From the NCBI GenBank assembly GCA_003139695.1, contig PLJM01000027.1, positions 1 through 64,000 of the forward strand: DNA of 64,000 nucleotides, written 5' to 3'. This stretch comes from Candidatus Dormiibacterota bacterium (GTDB taxonomy: Bacteria; Chloroflexota; Dormibacteria; Dormibacterales; Dormibacteraceae). This document shows positions 30,344 through 40,268 of the stretch, in pieces. The notes under the pieces are model-generated. The model was not told the origin of the DNA. It saw only the letters and a list, made by a program, of their open reading frames with translations, and did no database searches. A program made the translations under genes and the position numbers. The stretch's first letter is position 1. Each line of letters starts with the position of its first letter.

Positions 30344-31641
30344 TGGGTATCCGGGAGGAGCTCCATGAGGCTTTCGACGGACAGGACTTCTCCAACGACG
30401 CCCTTCTAGCCCGCGTCGCGACCCAGCTGGACTCGTCGCCGTCTGCGAACAGCCATCAGTGGGCTGCCGCCATCGCGGCGATGCTGACCATCACCTTGGT
30501 CGCGACACTGTTAGTGGCTCGAGCAGTGCGTGATGGCAGCCGCGGCGCACCTACTCCAAGCGGCCGGATCAGCCAGTGCCTGCCGACGCACAACACCAGC
30601 CCCAGCTCGGGGGAGCACGGGAGCATCACTGAATACCCGGTGCCGGCGGACCTCGGGCATCTCGGGGACATCACCGGAGGACCGGATGGGAGCCTTTGGC
30701 TCATTGGTCAGGCGACAAACTCGTCGAACAGCATGATCGTCAAGCTGACGACCTCAGGCGCCTTTACCGAGTATCGGGTCCCCAGTGCCAATACGCAGAT
30801 AGGCGGGATCACAACCGGACCTGACGGCAACATTTGGTTTACCGAGACCTACATTGGCGGTCCTGCGTCAGAACCGCCGCAGGTGAATGTGGCCAAGGTA
30901 GCCAAACTCACCACGTCCGGCACATTTACGGAGTACCGCGTCCCTGGCACCGTGGCGGAGCTCGGCGGAATCATCACCGGAGCCGACTGCAACCTCTGGG
31001 TGACCGATTCAGGATCTAACAAGGTCCTCAAGGTCAGCACGTCGGGCAGCATCACGGAGTTCGCGATTCCCTCCGCAGATAGCCAGCCAGAAGCGATTAC
31101 GGCAGGCCCTGACGGGGCGCTCTGGTTCACGGAGTACTCGACAGCGAAGGTTGCCAGGGTGACCACGTCTGGCCACATCACCGAGTTTCCACTTCCAGCC
31201 ACCGGGGACTCCTTCGGATACCGGCCAAGTGGACTCGCATCAGGGCCTGACGGAAATCTATGGCTCACCGAGGAAGGCAATTGGCCGGGTGGGGGACCGG
31301 GCCAGGTGGCCAGGTTGAGCACGTCGGGGGTCTTCAGCGCTTACGGCGTTCCAACCACCAAGCTCGCTCCAGGTTTGTCGCTGTTGAGAGACACGGGGCC
31401 TCGAAACATCACAGCCGGACCGGACGGGAACCTTTGGTTTTCGGTTCTCTGGAACCTTGACAGCGTGACGACTACAGGAGTCTTCAGCCAGTACATCGTC
31501 ACGGCACCCAACGGTCAAGTCGGCGAGGTGTATTCGATGACAGCGGGGCCGGACGGCGCCATTTGGTTCACAGGAGGCGACTTCACGAGCGGCCGGCCGC
31601 TGGTCGGCAAGCTCGTTGTCAAGCCAGCATCGTCTAGCTGA
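30343..31641 (+). CDS. Single-pass membrane protein with extracytoplasmic Vgb-like beta-propeller
   Basis: Short N-terminus, TM, then repeated ITxGPDGNIWFTE...KLTTSGxFTEYRVP blades; TGATG overlap with sigma gene. Confidence 0.8.
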   Translation: MGIREELHEAFDGQDFSNDALLARVATQLDSSPSANSHQWAAAIAAMLTITLVATLLVARAVRDGSRGAPTPSGRISQCLPTHNTSPSSGEHGSITEYPVPADLGHLGDITGGPDGSLWLIGQATNSSNSMIVKLTTSGAFTEYRVPSANTQIGGITTGPDGNIWFTETYIGGPASEPPQVNVAKVAKLTTSGTFTEYRVPGTVAELGGIITGADCNLWVTDSGSNKVLKVSTSGSITEFAIPSADSQPEAITAGPDGALWFTEYSTAKVARVTTSGHITEFPLPATGDSFGYRPSGLASGPDGNLWLTEEGNWPGGGPGQVARLSTSGVFSAYGVPTTKLAPGLSLLRDTGPRNITAGPDGNLWFSVLWNLDSVTTTGVFSQYIVTAPNGQVGEVYSMTAGPDGAIWFTGGDFTSGRPLVGKLVVKPASSS

Positions 31642-31710
31642 CCGGTAGGCCGCGTTTGCCGCAGGCGCGGGTCATCAAACTCATCGATACGGTGCACTGA
31701 AACTGTCCGT

Positions 31711-31774
31711 CATTGTGGGCGGTGATGGGTCCGAAACGCCTCTGACAGACTCGCTGCGCCTGATTGTTTGACTG
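31711..31774 (+). repeat. Boundary repeat L1 copy b
   Basis: cattgtgggcggtgatgggtccgaaacgcctctgacagactcgctgcgcctgattgtttgactgg. Confidence 0.85.
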
Positions 31775-31814
31775 GACGCACGAGATGGGATCGAGTAGTG
31801 CTCGAGCGCCGGAT

Positions 31815-33077
31815 CTAAGTAGCGCGCTGCGGTCGTCGGCTCCAGGCGTACTGGGCGCCGACGAGGACGATCATGAGAGCGGCGATGACCGTGAGCCACC
31901 AACTGAGCTCCGGCGACCCAATGAACGCGGGGCTGGGACCGACGATGACCCCATTCGGATCGAACAGGTCGAAGTAGTCGCCGCTCGTGATGAGCACTCG
32001 GCCGTCTTGGAGCATGATCAAAGTCGGTCCAAAGATTCCCGAGATCGGCGGCGGGCTCGGGGCGACCGTCCAGTTATTCCCAACCGGGTCATACAGCAGT
32101 ACCCGGATCCCATCGAAATTGAGTAGTTTGCCGTCCAGCATCAGCACAGCGTCACGGCCGGACGGCCCGAACGCTGTCACCGAAGGCCCACCCGGCATAG
32201 CGGTACCTGTCCGAGTGACTCCGGTCTGCAAGTCGAAGACGAAGGGAATGAGGTCGACGGGTGCTGGGACTGATTCTCCGTTGGGGGGCGCTTGGTACTG
32301 ATGCATGAACCCAACGATCTGCCCAGCCCGGTTCAGGAAGGCTGAGCTGACGACGTAACCCGTCGGTGGGAATTTCAAGGTGGACCAGGCATTCGCGCCC
32401 GGGTCGTACAGGGAGGACGGCGGCGACCCTGCGCTCGAGAAACCGCCGGTTACAAACACCCGGCCGTCTGGGAGGGTGATGGCCAGTGCAGACCCTCTGT
32501 CAACAGGCATGTTTGCTGCCTTCATCCACTTCCCAGTCGCTGGGTTGAATATCTCTGAGGAGGTAATTTCGGTCGAGGCGTTCGCGCCTCCCGCTACCAA
32601 CACACGCCCGTCGCGCAGCAGGACAGCACTTTGCATGGACCGGCTTTGGGTCATTGGCGCAACCTTGGTCCAGCTCCCGCTCGCAGGATCGAATATGAAT
32701 GCGGTATTGACGGGAACTACGGTGTTCGCCTTCAATACCCACCCGCCGGCCACGAGGACCCTGCCATCCGCCATAACGGTGACGGACGGAAAGTTAACTG
32801 CTACAGGCATGTCGGTGGCAGTGGACCACGTTGCGTGGTGCGGATCATAGATTTCGACCGTTGCCACTGGCCTGCCGTTCCTGAGGTTGCCGCCCAGAAG
32901 TAGGACGCGCCCGTCATGCATCACCACTGCCGCTTCTCCTGATCGGCTGTTCTCGTCGTGCTGGAATGAGCTCCATGAACCTTGACCCTTGAGTACCGAA
33001 GCTGGGGAGACGGCACAGGCCGATATGAAGAGCAGCATGCCCGCGATCGCGAGACGCCTCACCGGGAGAATCTCCAT
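31815..33077 (-). CDS. Kelch-type beta-propeller lipoprotein with C-terminal TM
   Basis: Lipobox LLFISAC; repeated DGRVLVAGG kelch motifs; C-terminal TM and basic tail. Confidence 0.8.
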   Translation of the reverse strand: MEILPVRRLAIAGMLLFISACAVSPASVLKGQGSWSSFQHDENSRSGEAAVVMHDGRVLLLGGNLRNGRPVATVEIYDPHHATWSTATDMPVAVNFPSVTVMADGRVLVAGGWVLKANTVVPVNTAFIFDPASGSWTKVAPMTQSRSMQSAVLLRDGRVLVAGGANASTEITSSEIFNPATGKWMKAANMPVDRGSALAITLPDGRVFVTGGFSSAGSPPSSLYDPGANAWSTLKFPPTGYVVSSAFLNRAGQIVGFMHQYQAPPNGESVPAPVDLIPFVFDLQTGVTRTGTAMPGGPSVTAFGPSGRDAVLMLDGKLLNFDGIRVLLYDPVGNNWTVAPSPPPISGIFGPTLIMLQDGRVLITSGDYFDLFDPNGVIVGPSPAFIGSPELSWWLTVIAALMIVLVGAQYAWSRRPQRAT

Positions 33078-34012
33078 CTGCCCCGAAGAGCTGTGCCCAC
33101 TAGCTCGAATGCAAGTGCCATTGCCACGACTGCGAATGCCGGCACCAAGACCGGGCCCATTTGCTTGTAGAGGATGTACCGCCGGGAAAGAGCCAGCAAT
33201 TGGCCAAGCTCGAGCTGCGTAATTATGGGAATGCTGTTGTCGCCTTGTTGAACCAGGCTCAGTACCGGGCCCAAAAAGACTTGCAGGTAACCGAGCTCAG
33301 CGAGGAGTACGAGGACAGCGCTGGCCTGAAACGCGATCTCGATCGTCAGCACCGGGCGGAGAAACGGAACCACATGGAGCTGGAAGAAGCGCAAACCACC
33401 GGTGCCCATCGCGTCCGCAGCGATCGAGAAGGGCTGCGTCCGCACTCGTTCCACGGTCTCGGCAACCAGGACCGCGATATCGCGCCAACCGATGATGGAC
33501 ATTCCCACAACGAAGGCGAACTCCTTGCCGCGAGGCGCCAGAGCTTCGATCACCACGATTGCGAGCGCAAGGTATGGAAAACCGATGATCCAGCTCCCTA
33601 TGCCGTCGCTGATGCTCGCCACCAATCGCGACCCCAGACCCATTGCGAGACCGGCAAGGAGGCCGACGACGAGCCGAGCTGCAACGACAACGGCGACCAG
33701 TTCCAGAGAAGGGATCGTGGCATGGGCGACCAGCCCGAGCAGGTCGCGGCCGCCTGGGTCCGAGCCGAGCAGGTAGAAGTGGGTGCCGGCGTTCTGAGGT
33801 GCGACTGTCCAGACGTCAACGTTTGATAACGGTCCGAACGGCGGCAACTGAGGCCCGTTCGACCCATTCACATATCCGAATGCGTAAATGCCGGTGGACC
33901 ACCACTTGGCAGGCTCGGCGAGACCGACCGCTACCAGCGCCGCCAGGGCGCCGAGGAGCCCGAAGCCGGCCACCCCTACCGATGCACGCCAGCGGCGCCG
34001 GATCCAAGTCAT
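33059..34012 (-). CDS. DppC-like ABC transporter permease
   Basis: YLLGSDPGGRDLLGLVAHATIPSLELV; EAA-like loop DAMGTGGLRFFQLHVVPFLRPVLTIEIAFQ. Confidence 0.85.
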   Translation of the reverse strand: MTWIRRRWRASVGVAGFGLLGALAALVAVGLAEPAKWWSTGIYAFGYVNGSNGPQLPPFGPLSNVDVWTVAPQNAGTHFYLLGSDPGGRDLLGLVAHATIPSLELVAVVVAARLVVGLLAGLAMGLGSRLVASISDGIGSWIIGFPYLALAIVVIEALAPRGKEFAFVVGMSIIGWRDIAVLVAETVERVRTQPFSIAADAMGTGGLRFFQLHVVPFLRPVLTIEIAFQASAVLVLLAELGYLQVFLGPVLSLVQQGDNSIPIITQLELGQLLALSRRYILYKQMGPVLVPAFAVVAMALAFELVGTALRGRWRFSR

Positions 34013-34974
34013 GCGGGGCTGATCCTGAGCTCATTGAGTCGTGGATCGAGCCACTGTTGGAGGAGCTTTGCCATCGCTTCCAAAGTCAGCAATATTGCGG
34101 CCATAGCCGCGACCAGGCCGATCGCCAGGTCAGGTTGGAAATGGCCGGCCTGGTCGGGATAAGCGATGCCGATCGCCAGCACCAGCTGCATCCCCAGCCC
34201 CGGGTAAGCGAAGAAAAACTCGACCAGCGGCAATGAACCGATCATCAATCGAAAAGAGGCGATCCAGCCAGCGGTCAGACTCGGTGCGGCGGGACGAACG
34301 ATATGGCGGTTGACGACCTGGCGCCAGGACAACCCCTTGGCCTTGGCTGTCCGTACGTGATCCTCCGCCTGCGCGTCTTGAAGCGTCAAGCGAGCTCGGC
34401 GGTACACGTATGCAGCTGGACGGATCGACAGGACGAGGGCCGCCCAGAAAGCCTGGACCGGGTCGACACTGCCGTAAGATCCGCCGACCGCAAACCCAGT
34501 TATTTGGAACACCTGGGCTTGGACCTCTTGGACCAGGACCGCAAGCAGGAAGGTCGGAAAGACCCACACCACGACGGCGGCAACGCCAACGGCGGCGAGA
34601 GGGCGTTTCTTCTGCGAAATGGTGAGGTACGCCGCTCCGAGCCCGATAGCCGTTCCGACTACGGTTCCAGCGAGCATCACGGCCAGGCTGCGTTCAGCCG
34701 CAGTGAGGATGGTTGAGGCCAGAGCGGAGGCGTTCGGGGTCTGGGCCGAGGCGCCGCTCAGAAACCCGGTTGAGGTGCGTTCAGCGTAGGTGACGACCAG
34801 CCAGGTCGCCATCAGAACGCCAGCCATCTTGAATCCGAGCGCGCTGAGGAATCCGACTCGTGCCCAGATCCGGGGAAAATGCGAAAACGCCAGGACGACG
34901 CCAAGGCTCGCGACGAGCACGAGAAGGCTGAGGTTGTACCAGAGCACCTCGCTGCCATTTTGATCCTCTGGCAA
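34009..34974 (-). CDS. DppB-like ABC transporter permease
   Basis: DHVRTAKAKGLSWRQVVNRHIVRPAAPSLTAG; LPLVEFFFAYPGLGMQLVLAI. Confidence 0.85.
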   Translation of the reverse strand: MPEDQNGSEVLWYNLSLLVLVASLGVVLAFSHFPRIWARVGFLSALGFKMAGVLMATWLVVTYAERTSTGFLSGASAQTPNASALASTILTAAERSLAVMLAGTVVGTAIGLGAAYLTISQKKRPLAAVGVAAVVVWVFPTFLLAVLVQEVQAQVFQITGFAVGGSYGSVDPVQAFWAALVLSIRPAAYVYRRARLTLQDAQAEDHVRTAKAKGLSWRQVVNRHIVRPAAPSLTAGWIASFRLMIGSLPLVEFFFAYPGLGMQLVLAIGIAYPDQAGHFQPDLAIGLVAAMAAILLTLEAMAKLLQQWLDPRLNELRISPA

Positions 34975-34983
34975 TCAAATGGC

Positions 34984-35064
34984 TGACCCTCACATCACTC
35001 CGATTTCGGGGGCGATTGGGTGCGCGGAGAGGATGCATTGGTCAGCCTTGACCTGGAAATGGAC
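34984..35064 (+). repeat. Boundary repeat R2 copy a (~81 bp)
   Basis: tgaccctcacatcactccgatttcgg...ggtcagccttgacctggaaatggac, near-identical to 40269-40349. Confidence 0.88.
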
Positions 35065-35227
35065 CCTTCCCAGTTAAGTGGTCTCCGCCGAAATCGGCTT
35101 GGAGGGCTAAAGATCAGGTCCAATTCGCCAGGGATCGAAGACCACTTGGTCAGGAAAGGCGTTGGCTCCGGAATGGATGTCGAGTCGGTGGCTGTTACCC
35201 GAGCCGCCAGCGGTGCGTTACGTCGAC

Positions 35228-35650
35228 ATGCGTGCGTGGCTATGGTTCGCGGCAATCGGGATTATGGCGATTTCTTGCACCCAGTCTGCCGCGGCCGCGG
35301 GGCTCGTCCGTGATGGCGCGACCAGCGTACTAATCCAACAGTACGGGGGCCTCAACGATCAGCCTCCTCTTGGCTTAGTGGCATCGATTCATGTCAGCGA
35401 TTCATCACAAATCAGCCAGCTTGTACACGAGCTGAACACTCTCCCGGCATATCCGAGCGGCACAATGTTCTGCCCGATGGATGATGGCTCGCACTTTGCT
35501 TTGGCTTTTGCCTACGTAGATAGAACGACCACCATGGTTAAGGTGGACGCGAGGGGCTGTCAGGCCGTGTACGTTGGGGGATCGAAGCACCCGGCAGCCT
35601 GGGCCGCCAAGTCGCCTGAATTATTTGACACGCTGAGGGGACTGCTGTGA
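35228..35650 (+). CDS. Hypothetical secreted protein
   Basis: Signal peptide MRAWLWFAAIGIMAISCTQSAAAA; start approximate. Confidence 0.5.
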   Translation: MRAWLWFAAIGIMAISCTQSAAAAGLVRDGATSVLIQQYGGLNDQPPLGLVASIHVSDSSQISQLVHELNTLPAYPSGTMFCPMDDGSHFALAFAYVDRTTTMVKVDARGCQAVYVGGSKHPAAWAAKSPELFDTLRGLL

Positions 35651-36018
35651 GCTCAGGTAGGTCAGCATCGCTCGCCGCGGCGGTGGTCGCGGCCACCTTC
35701 TTGGCGGCTTGTACGACTCCTTTCGGCGCCGCGCCTGGTATCCACATAGAAAACATCGACGGGCCCGCCGTCCGCGTCGTGCCGTGGAGTGGCGCCCCTT
35801 CCGTCATCGCGGCTTGCGGTAGCGGCACTGATGTGTCGCTAAAGGGGGCGCCACCCCTTCCGTGGGAGTTCAGAATCTACGATGCGACCACGGACCGACA
35901 GCTGTTCTCGAAATCACTCAGCTCTAAAACTCTGTACGTGATAGTGCGAGCTGACGGGGTCCTATGGGGAACAGAGCCTGGCAGCGGTGGACCGGCTCCG
36001 ATCAGGGGTTGTCATTGA
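35647..36018 (+). CDS. Hypothetical lipoprotein
   Basis: GTG start overlapping upstream stop; lipobox FLAAC. Confidence 0.5.
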   Translation: MSSGRSASLAAAVVAATFLAACTTPFGAAPGIHIENIDGPAVRVVPWSGAPSVIAACGSGTDVSLKGAPPLPWEFRIYDATTDRQLFSKSLSSKTLYVIVRADGVLWGTEPGSGGPAPIRGCH

Positions 36019-36141
36019 ACCCCAGAAAATTGTGACGGACCACGGGGGCTAGGTCGTCCCGGCGCTTCAACCCTGGAAGGAATGGCTGTTGCAGTGGACA
36101 CCACCGCCTATCTGCAGCGGTTGACGCGGTCGCCTGCCGGG

Positions 36142-36522
36142 TCATCCACCTCGCGTGCCCGGTCGGCGTCGGAACAGCCACGTCCGTAGACCGATCTCGG
36201 CGCCCGCAAGCGCAATTACAGGCACTAGAAAGGCAAGGGCATACAGTTCGCCAGTCATGGGATCTGCGGCTACGCAGGAGGGAGGCTTGCAGCTCGTCAA
36301 CTGCTGAGCTATGACGGCTGCCCAAACCAATCCAAATCCAATTACCAAGCCGCCTGCTGCGGCTGCAATCAGAGGCGCCCTAATCGGGAGGCGCCAAGCC
36401 AAGACGAGGATACCGATCGCACATAGCAACACGAGAATCCCAACCGGGGACGCCGCCTCAAGCGCGAGCAGCCCATAAATTGCACCAACACCGCCAGCGA
36501 GTACCAGCGTTCGTGCCCACAC
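36142..36522 (-). CDS. Hypothetical membrane protein
   Basis: Multiple TM segments. Confidence 0.45.
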   Translation of the reverse strand: MWARTLVLAGGVGAIYGLLALEAASPVGILVLLCAIGILVLAWRLPIRAPLIAAAAGGLVIGFGLVWAAVIAQQLTSCKPPSCVAADPMTGELYALAFLVPVIALAGAEIGLRTWLFRRRPGTRGG

Positions 36523-36823
36523 GATGGGTCTGAGTCTATGCGGGTCGATGTAGCCGTATCGGCTTCAGAAAGGTTCTGGTACGTGCTCGGCTGGGATCGT
36601 TGACGGTTGCCGGGACCTACTTGGACGGCTAGAAACGTCTTGAGACGTTTTGGCGGTCCTCTGTAAGGGGACCCGGTCAGTGTGGGGCCAGTGGGTTGGG
36701 CTGCCCAGTCGTCCCCTAGCTCGAGGCGCCAAGGAGGACGTCGTCGGCGATGCGGCGCCGCCCCCGGTCAGCTTTCTCCGCGCTTGGTGTCATCGTGGCC
36801 AAGGAGACCAGTTCCGGCGCGAC

Positions 36824-36880
36824 GTTGGTGGGCGGTGATGGATTGGAGACGCCTCTGACAGACTCGCTCAGGCTGATCGT
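36824..36880 (+). repeat. Boundary repeat L1 copy c
   Basis: gttggtgggcggtgatggattggagacgcctctgacagactcgctcaggctgatcg. Confidence 0.85.
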
Positions 36881-36941
36881 GGGACCATCGCACGAGCCTG
36901 GTCCGCCACCCAGGTGCGAGCCCAGTGGGCCGAATTGAGGC

Positions 36942-37892
36942 GTGGAGCAGTCCCGGGCTCAGAATGAGCTTGCCGTGCTGTGGGTAAACCTAGGCTTAGT
37001 TGGCCTGATCGTCGCGGCGACCATTGGTCTGATCTCGATCCGGGCGCCGCAACTGGTTCCAGCCGGAAGGATCTTCGCCACTCTCGCACTTCAGATCAGC
37101 GGTGTGCTGGTGGTCACTTGGTTTCTGGTAGCGCGAGGTCAGACGCAGGCAGCGTCGCTGCCTCCTCCTCCAGCGGCGGAGGCGGCGATCTGGACAAGCG
37201 TTGCGGGTCCAGCTGTCGCCTCGCTGGAGCTGGTGTTGGTCTCGGTGGTTTTGGGTACATGCATTGGGACCGCTACTGCCGCCCTGGTGGCGTGGTCGCG
37301 GTCGTCGTGGCTCGAGCTGCTGGTCGGAGTTGGCAGCCTGGTCTGGATCATCCCCACCTTCTTGCTTGCGATTCTGATCCAAGACTTGCAGTCGACCATT
37401 TATGGCCTCACTGGCACCAGAGTGTCCGGTGGTTATGGCACTGCGAGCGTCGGACAACTCCTATGGAGCGCGGCCGTGCTTTCGATCCGACCTGCGGCCT
37501 ACGCCTTTCGGCAAGGCAATCTGCTCATCTCCGACCAATCCCGCGCAAACCACGTTCGGACTGCCTTTGCCAAAGGCCTGCCATGGCGCACTATCGTCGC
37601 TCGCCACATAATCCGGCCGACAGCCTCAGGCTTGGTACAAACAACAGCGAGCTCGATTCGACTGATGTTCGGGTCGCTCCCGCTAGTCGAGTTCTTCTTC
37701 GCGTATCCGGGTCTTGGACAGCTCTTGCTGTTGTCGCTCGGCGTTAACTACGGTACTTCGACACAGCCTCCCAACCCTTCCGTGGCGATCGCGTCGGCAG
37801 TTCTGCTCGCGTGCATGCTGGCCGTGATCGAAGCGCTGGCGAGGGTACTCACTGTGCGATTCGATCCGCGCCTTGCCGAGGCTGCAGCGTGA
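36942..37892 (+). CDS. DppB-like ABC transporter permease (paralog of 34009-34974)
   Basis: NHVRTAFAKGLPWRTIVARHIIRPTASGLVQ; SLPLVEFFFAYPGLGQLLLLSL. Confidence 0.85.
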   Translation: MEQSRAQNELAVLWVNLGLVGLIVAATIGLISIRAPQLVPAGRIFATLALQISGVLVVTWFLVARGQTQAASLPPPPAAEAAIWTSVAGPAVASLELVLVSVVLGTCIGTATAALVAWSRSSWLELLVGVGSLVWIIPTFLLAILIQDLQSTIYGLTGTRVSGGYGTASVGQLLWSAAVLSIRPAAYAFRQGNLLISDQSRANHVRTAFAKGLPWRTIVARHIIRPTASGLVQTTASSIRLMFGSLPLVEFFFAYPGLGQLLLLSLGVNYGTSTQPPNPSVAIASAVLLACMLAVIEALARVLTVRFDPRLAEAAA

Positions 37893-38863
37893 GCAACAGC
37901 CGCATCCGGCGCCTGGTCCTCCTGGCCTTAGCGATCGCATTGCTGGCGACTCTTGCAATCTTCGTGGTTGTCGGCTTGAGAATTCCTGACCTGTGGGCCA
38001 CCCAGGTCTGGGCGGGGGGCTTTATTCGTGGGACGGTGACTCTGCCTCCGTTTCCCGCTCTCAGCACCGTCGACGTCTTTTCTTCCGATAACACGCCAAT
38101 CCATGACTCGCATTTCTATCTGTTCGGTTCCGACGCCGGCGGGCGAGATCTACTCGCGGTGACCTCGCGAGCGGTGGTGCCTTCACTAGAGCTCGTCGTT
38201 CTTGCACTGATTGGACGCATGGTCCTGGGCATAGGCGCCGGCTTCCTGATCGCCACCGGGACCGAGCCGCTGAGAACCATCGCCAGGTCGGCCGGCGGGT
38301 GGATCGCTGGATTCCCGTACCTGGCGCTGGCGGTTCTGGTGATCCAATCGTTCACGGGCGGGCCCAGTACGGTGGCCGTTCCTGGGCCTACGCGCTTGAT
38401 AGGTTTTGTGGTAGCGATTGCGGTCGTCGGCTGGCGCGACGTTGCTGAGCTCGTCGCTTCAAGACTGCAGTGGGTCAACGCTCAGGAGTTTGCTCTGGGA
38501 GCTCGGGCGATCGGCTCGAGCGGCCTTGGCTTCTTTCGCAGGCACGCCTGGCCTTACCTCCGCCAGGCACTGACGGTCGAGCTTTCGTTCCAGGCTAGTG
38601 CTGTTCTTGTTCTACTGGCTGAGCTGGGATTTCTCCAGTACTACTTGGGTGGATTCACGCAACTGTTTGAGCAGGGAGGAGTGCCGTCTTTCCAGCTGGC
38701 CACCCAGCCGGAGCTCGGCCAGATGATGTCAGATGTTCGGCTGTACCTCTTGAGGCAGGAGCTTGGACCCGCGTTGGTGCCGGCGCTGGCCCTCGCCCTG
38801 GCTGCCCTTTCGTTCGAGCTTCTGGGCCGAGGTCTGCGAGGCAGGACGGACTTTCGCACATGA
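37889..38863 (+). CDS. DppC-like ABC transporter permease (paralog of 33059-34012)
   Basis: YLFGSDAGGRDLLAVTSRAVVPSLELV; RAIGSSGLGFFRRHAWPYLRQALTVELSFQ; GTG start overlaps DppB stop. Confidence 0.85.
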   Translation: MSNSRIRRLVLLALAIALLATLAIFVVVGLRIPDLWATQVWAGGFIRGTVTLPPFPALSTVDVFSSDNTPIHDSHFYLFGSDAGGRDLLAVTSRAVVPSLELVVLALIGRMVLGIGAGFLIATGTEPLRTIARSAGGWIAGFPYLALAVLVIQSFTGGPSTVAVPGPTRLIGFVVAIAVVGWRDVAELVASRLQWVNAQEFALGARAIGSSGLGFFRRHAWPYLRQALTVELSFQASAVLVLLAELGFLQYYLGGFTQLFEQGGVPSFQLATQPELGQMMSDVRLYLLRQELGPALVPALALALAALSFELLGRGLRGRTDFRT

Positions 38864-40221
38864 AACCCGCTGCCGGCACGCTCCTCTTTATGGCGTCCAC
38901 GCTGTCCGCGTGCAGCCTAAGTTTTGGCACCGTCGGCACCTGGTCGAACGAAGCGCCGCCACCGGCCTCGCTCCAGGGGACCAGTTCAGTAGTTATGCCC
39001 GACGGCGAGGTCGTATTCCTAGGCGGCTTCGACGCGCGAACAGGACAGCCGCTCAACCAAGTGCTCCGGTTCGATCCCAAGGACAGTCGATGGAGTCAGG
39101 GTGCGTCGATGCCCGTCCAGGAGATCGGATATTCGATTGTGGCGTTGCAGAATGGCTTGGTCCTAGCAGCGGGCGGCGGAGGGGCGGGCGGTGGGGTGAG
39201 CGTCCTTCCGATTGCGGGCGGTGGAGGCACCGGAGGTGGAAATGGCCTTCTGGCCACCACCTGGCTCTACAGCCCGCAACTCAATACATGGAAGAGGGCA
39301 GGGAACCTGAATGTCGCGCGTTCTGACGCCGCCGCTGTGCTGTTGACAGACGGTCGGGTGCTGATCGCCGGAGGAGACGTGCCTCTTGCGACCCCTATTC
39401 AGCTTCCCGACGGCAGTACCGACTCATTTGGATTCAGCGCCAGCGCGGAGACATTCGACCCTCAAACCAACTCGTGGAGCCTGGTTGGCTCGCTGCATGT
39501 TGCCCGCGGCGGCATGGCTTTGCTGGCTTTGCCACAAGGAAAGGCGCTGGCAGCGGGCGGATGTGCTTTCGCGAACCAGGGAATCATCGCCGGGGGTGCC
39601 CTCACCAGTTCCGAGGTGTTCGACCCAATCACCGCCGCCTGGACCGTGACGGCTCCGCTGCCGGAACCCCGGTGCGGTGCAGACGGCCTTCGGTTGCGTG
39701 ACGGGCGCGCGCTGCTGACGGGGGGTTCAATATCCAACCTCCAGCAGGAGGGACCAGTCACTAATGCATTTCTTTATGACGAGCAGAAGGACGCTTGGAC
39801 CACGACAGGTTCCACAGTTCCGGGGTCATCTCCACCGATCCTCCTGGCTGATGGGCGGATCTTCGTGGCCGCCATGCAGATCGGTCAGATGCAGGGCAAT
39901 ACCGCGTCACTGGTCGTGGGGGGACAGATATTCGACCCGGCTTCCGATGATTGGAGCTTCGCCACCAGCACGTCGGCTCAGGTCTCGAGTCGATTCGCAC
40001 AGGCGGAGGCGCCCAGGGTCGTGGCACAATCCGATGCCACTGCCGTTGTTCTTCTAGCGTATGCAGGCCGTGCTTTCATCTTTAATCCTTCGGGCAATCC
40101 ACCACCTGGGCTGATCCTGGACAGCTCGGGCCTCGCGTTGGTCTTAGCTGCCCTAGCAGCCGCGTTGTGTTTGTGGCTGGCAATCCATTACGTCGTAGAT
40201 CGAGTGCATAACGGCGCTTGA
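38860..40221 (+). CDS. Kelch-type beta-propeller lipoprotein with C-terminal TM (paralog of 31815-33077)
   Basis: Lipobox TLSAC; DGRVLIAGGD and related blades; C-terminal TM; ATGA overlap with DppC. Confidence 0.8.
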   Translation: MKPAAGTLLFMASTLSACSLSFGTVGTWSNEAPPPASLQGTSSVVMPDGEVVFLGGFDARTGQPLNQVLRFDPKDSRWSQGASMPVQEIGYSIVALQNGLVLAAGGGGAGGGVSVLPIAGGGGTGGGNGLLATTWLYSPQLNTWKRAGNLNVARSDAAAVLLTDGRVLIAGGDVPLATPIQLPDGSTDSFGFSASAETFDPQTNSWSLVGSLHVARGGMALLALPQGKALAAGGCAFANQGIIAGGALTSSEVFDPITAAWTVTAPLPEPRCGADGLRLRDGRALLTGGSISNLQQEGPVTNAFLYDEQKDAWTTTGSTVPGSSPPILLADGRIFVAAMQIGQMQGNTASLVVGGQIFDPASDDWSFATSTSAQVSSRFAQAEAPRVVAQSDATAVVLLAYAGRAFIFNPSGNPPPGLILDSSGLALVLAALAAALCLWLAIHYVVDRVHNGA

Positions 40222-40268
40222 CTTCGGTCAAAGAGCTGAATCCCGAAAATAGGCGGTCATCCTAAGGA

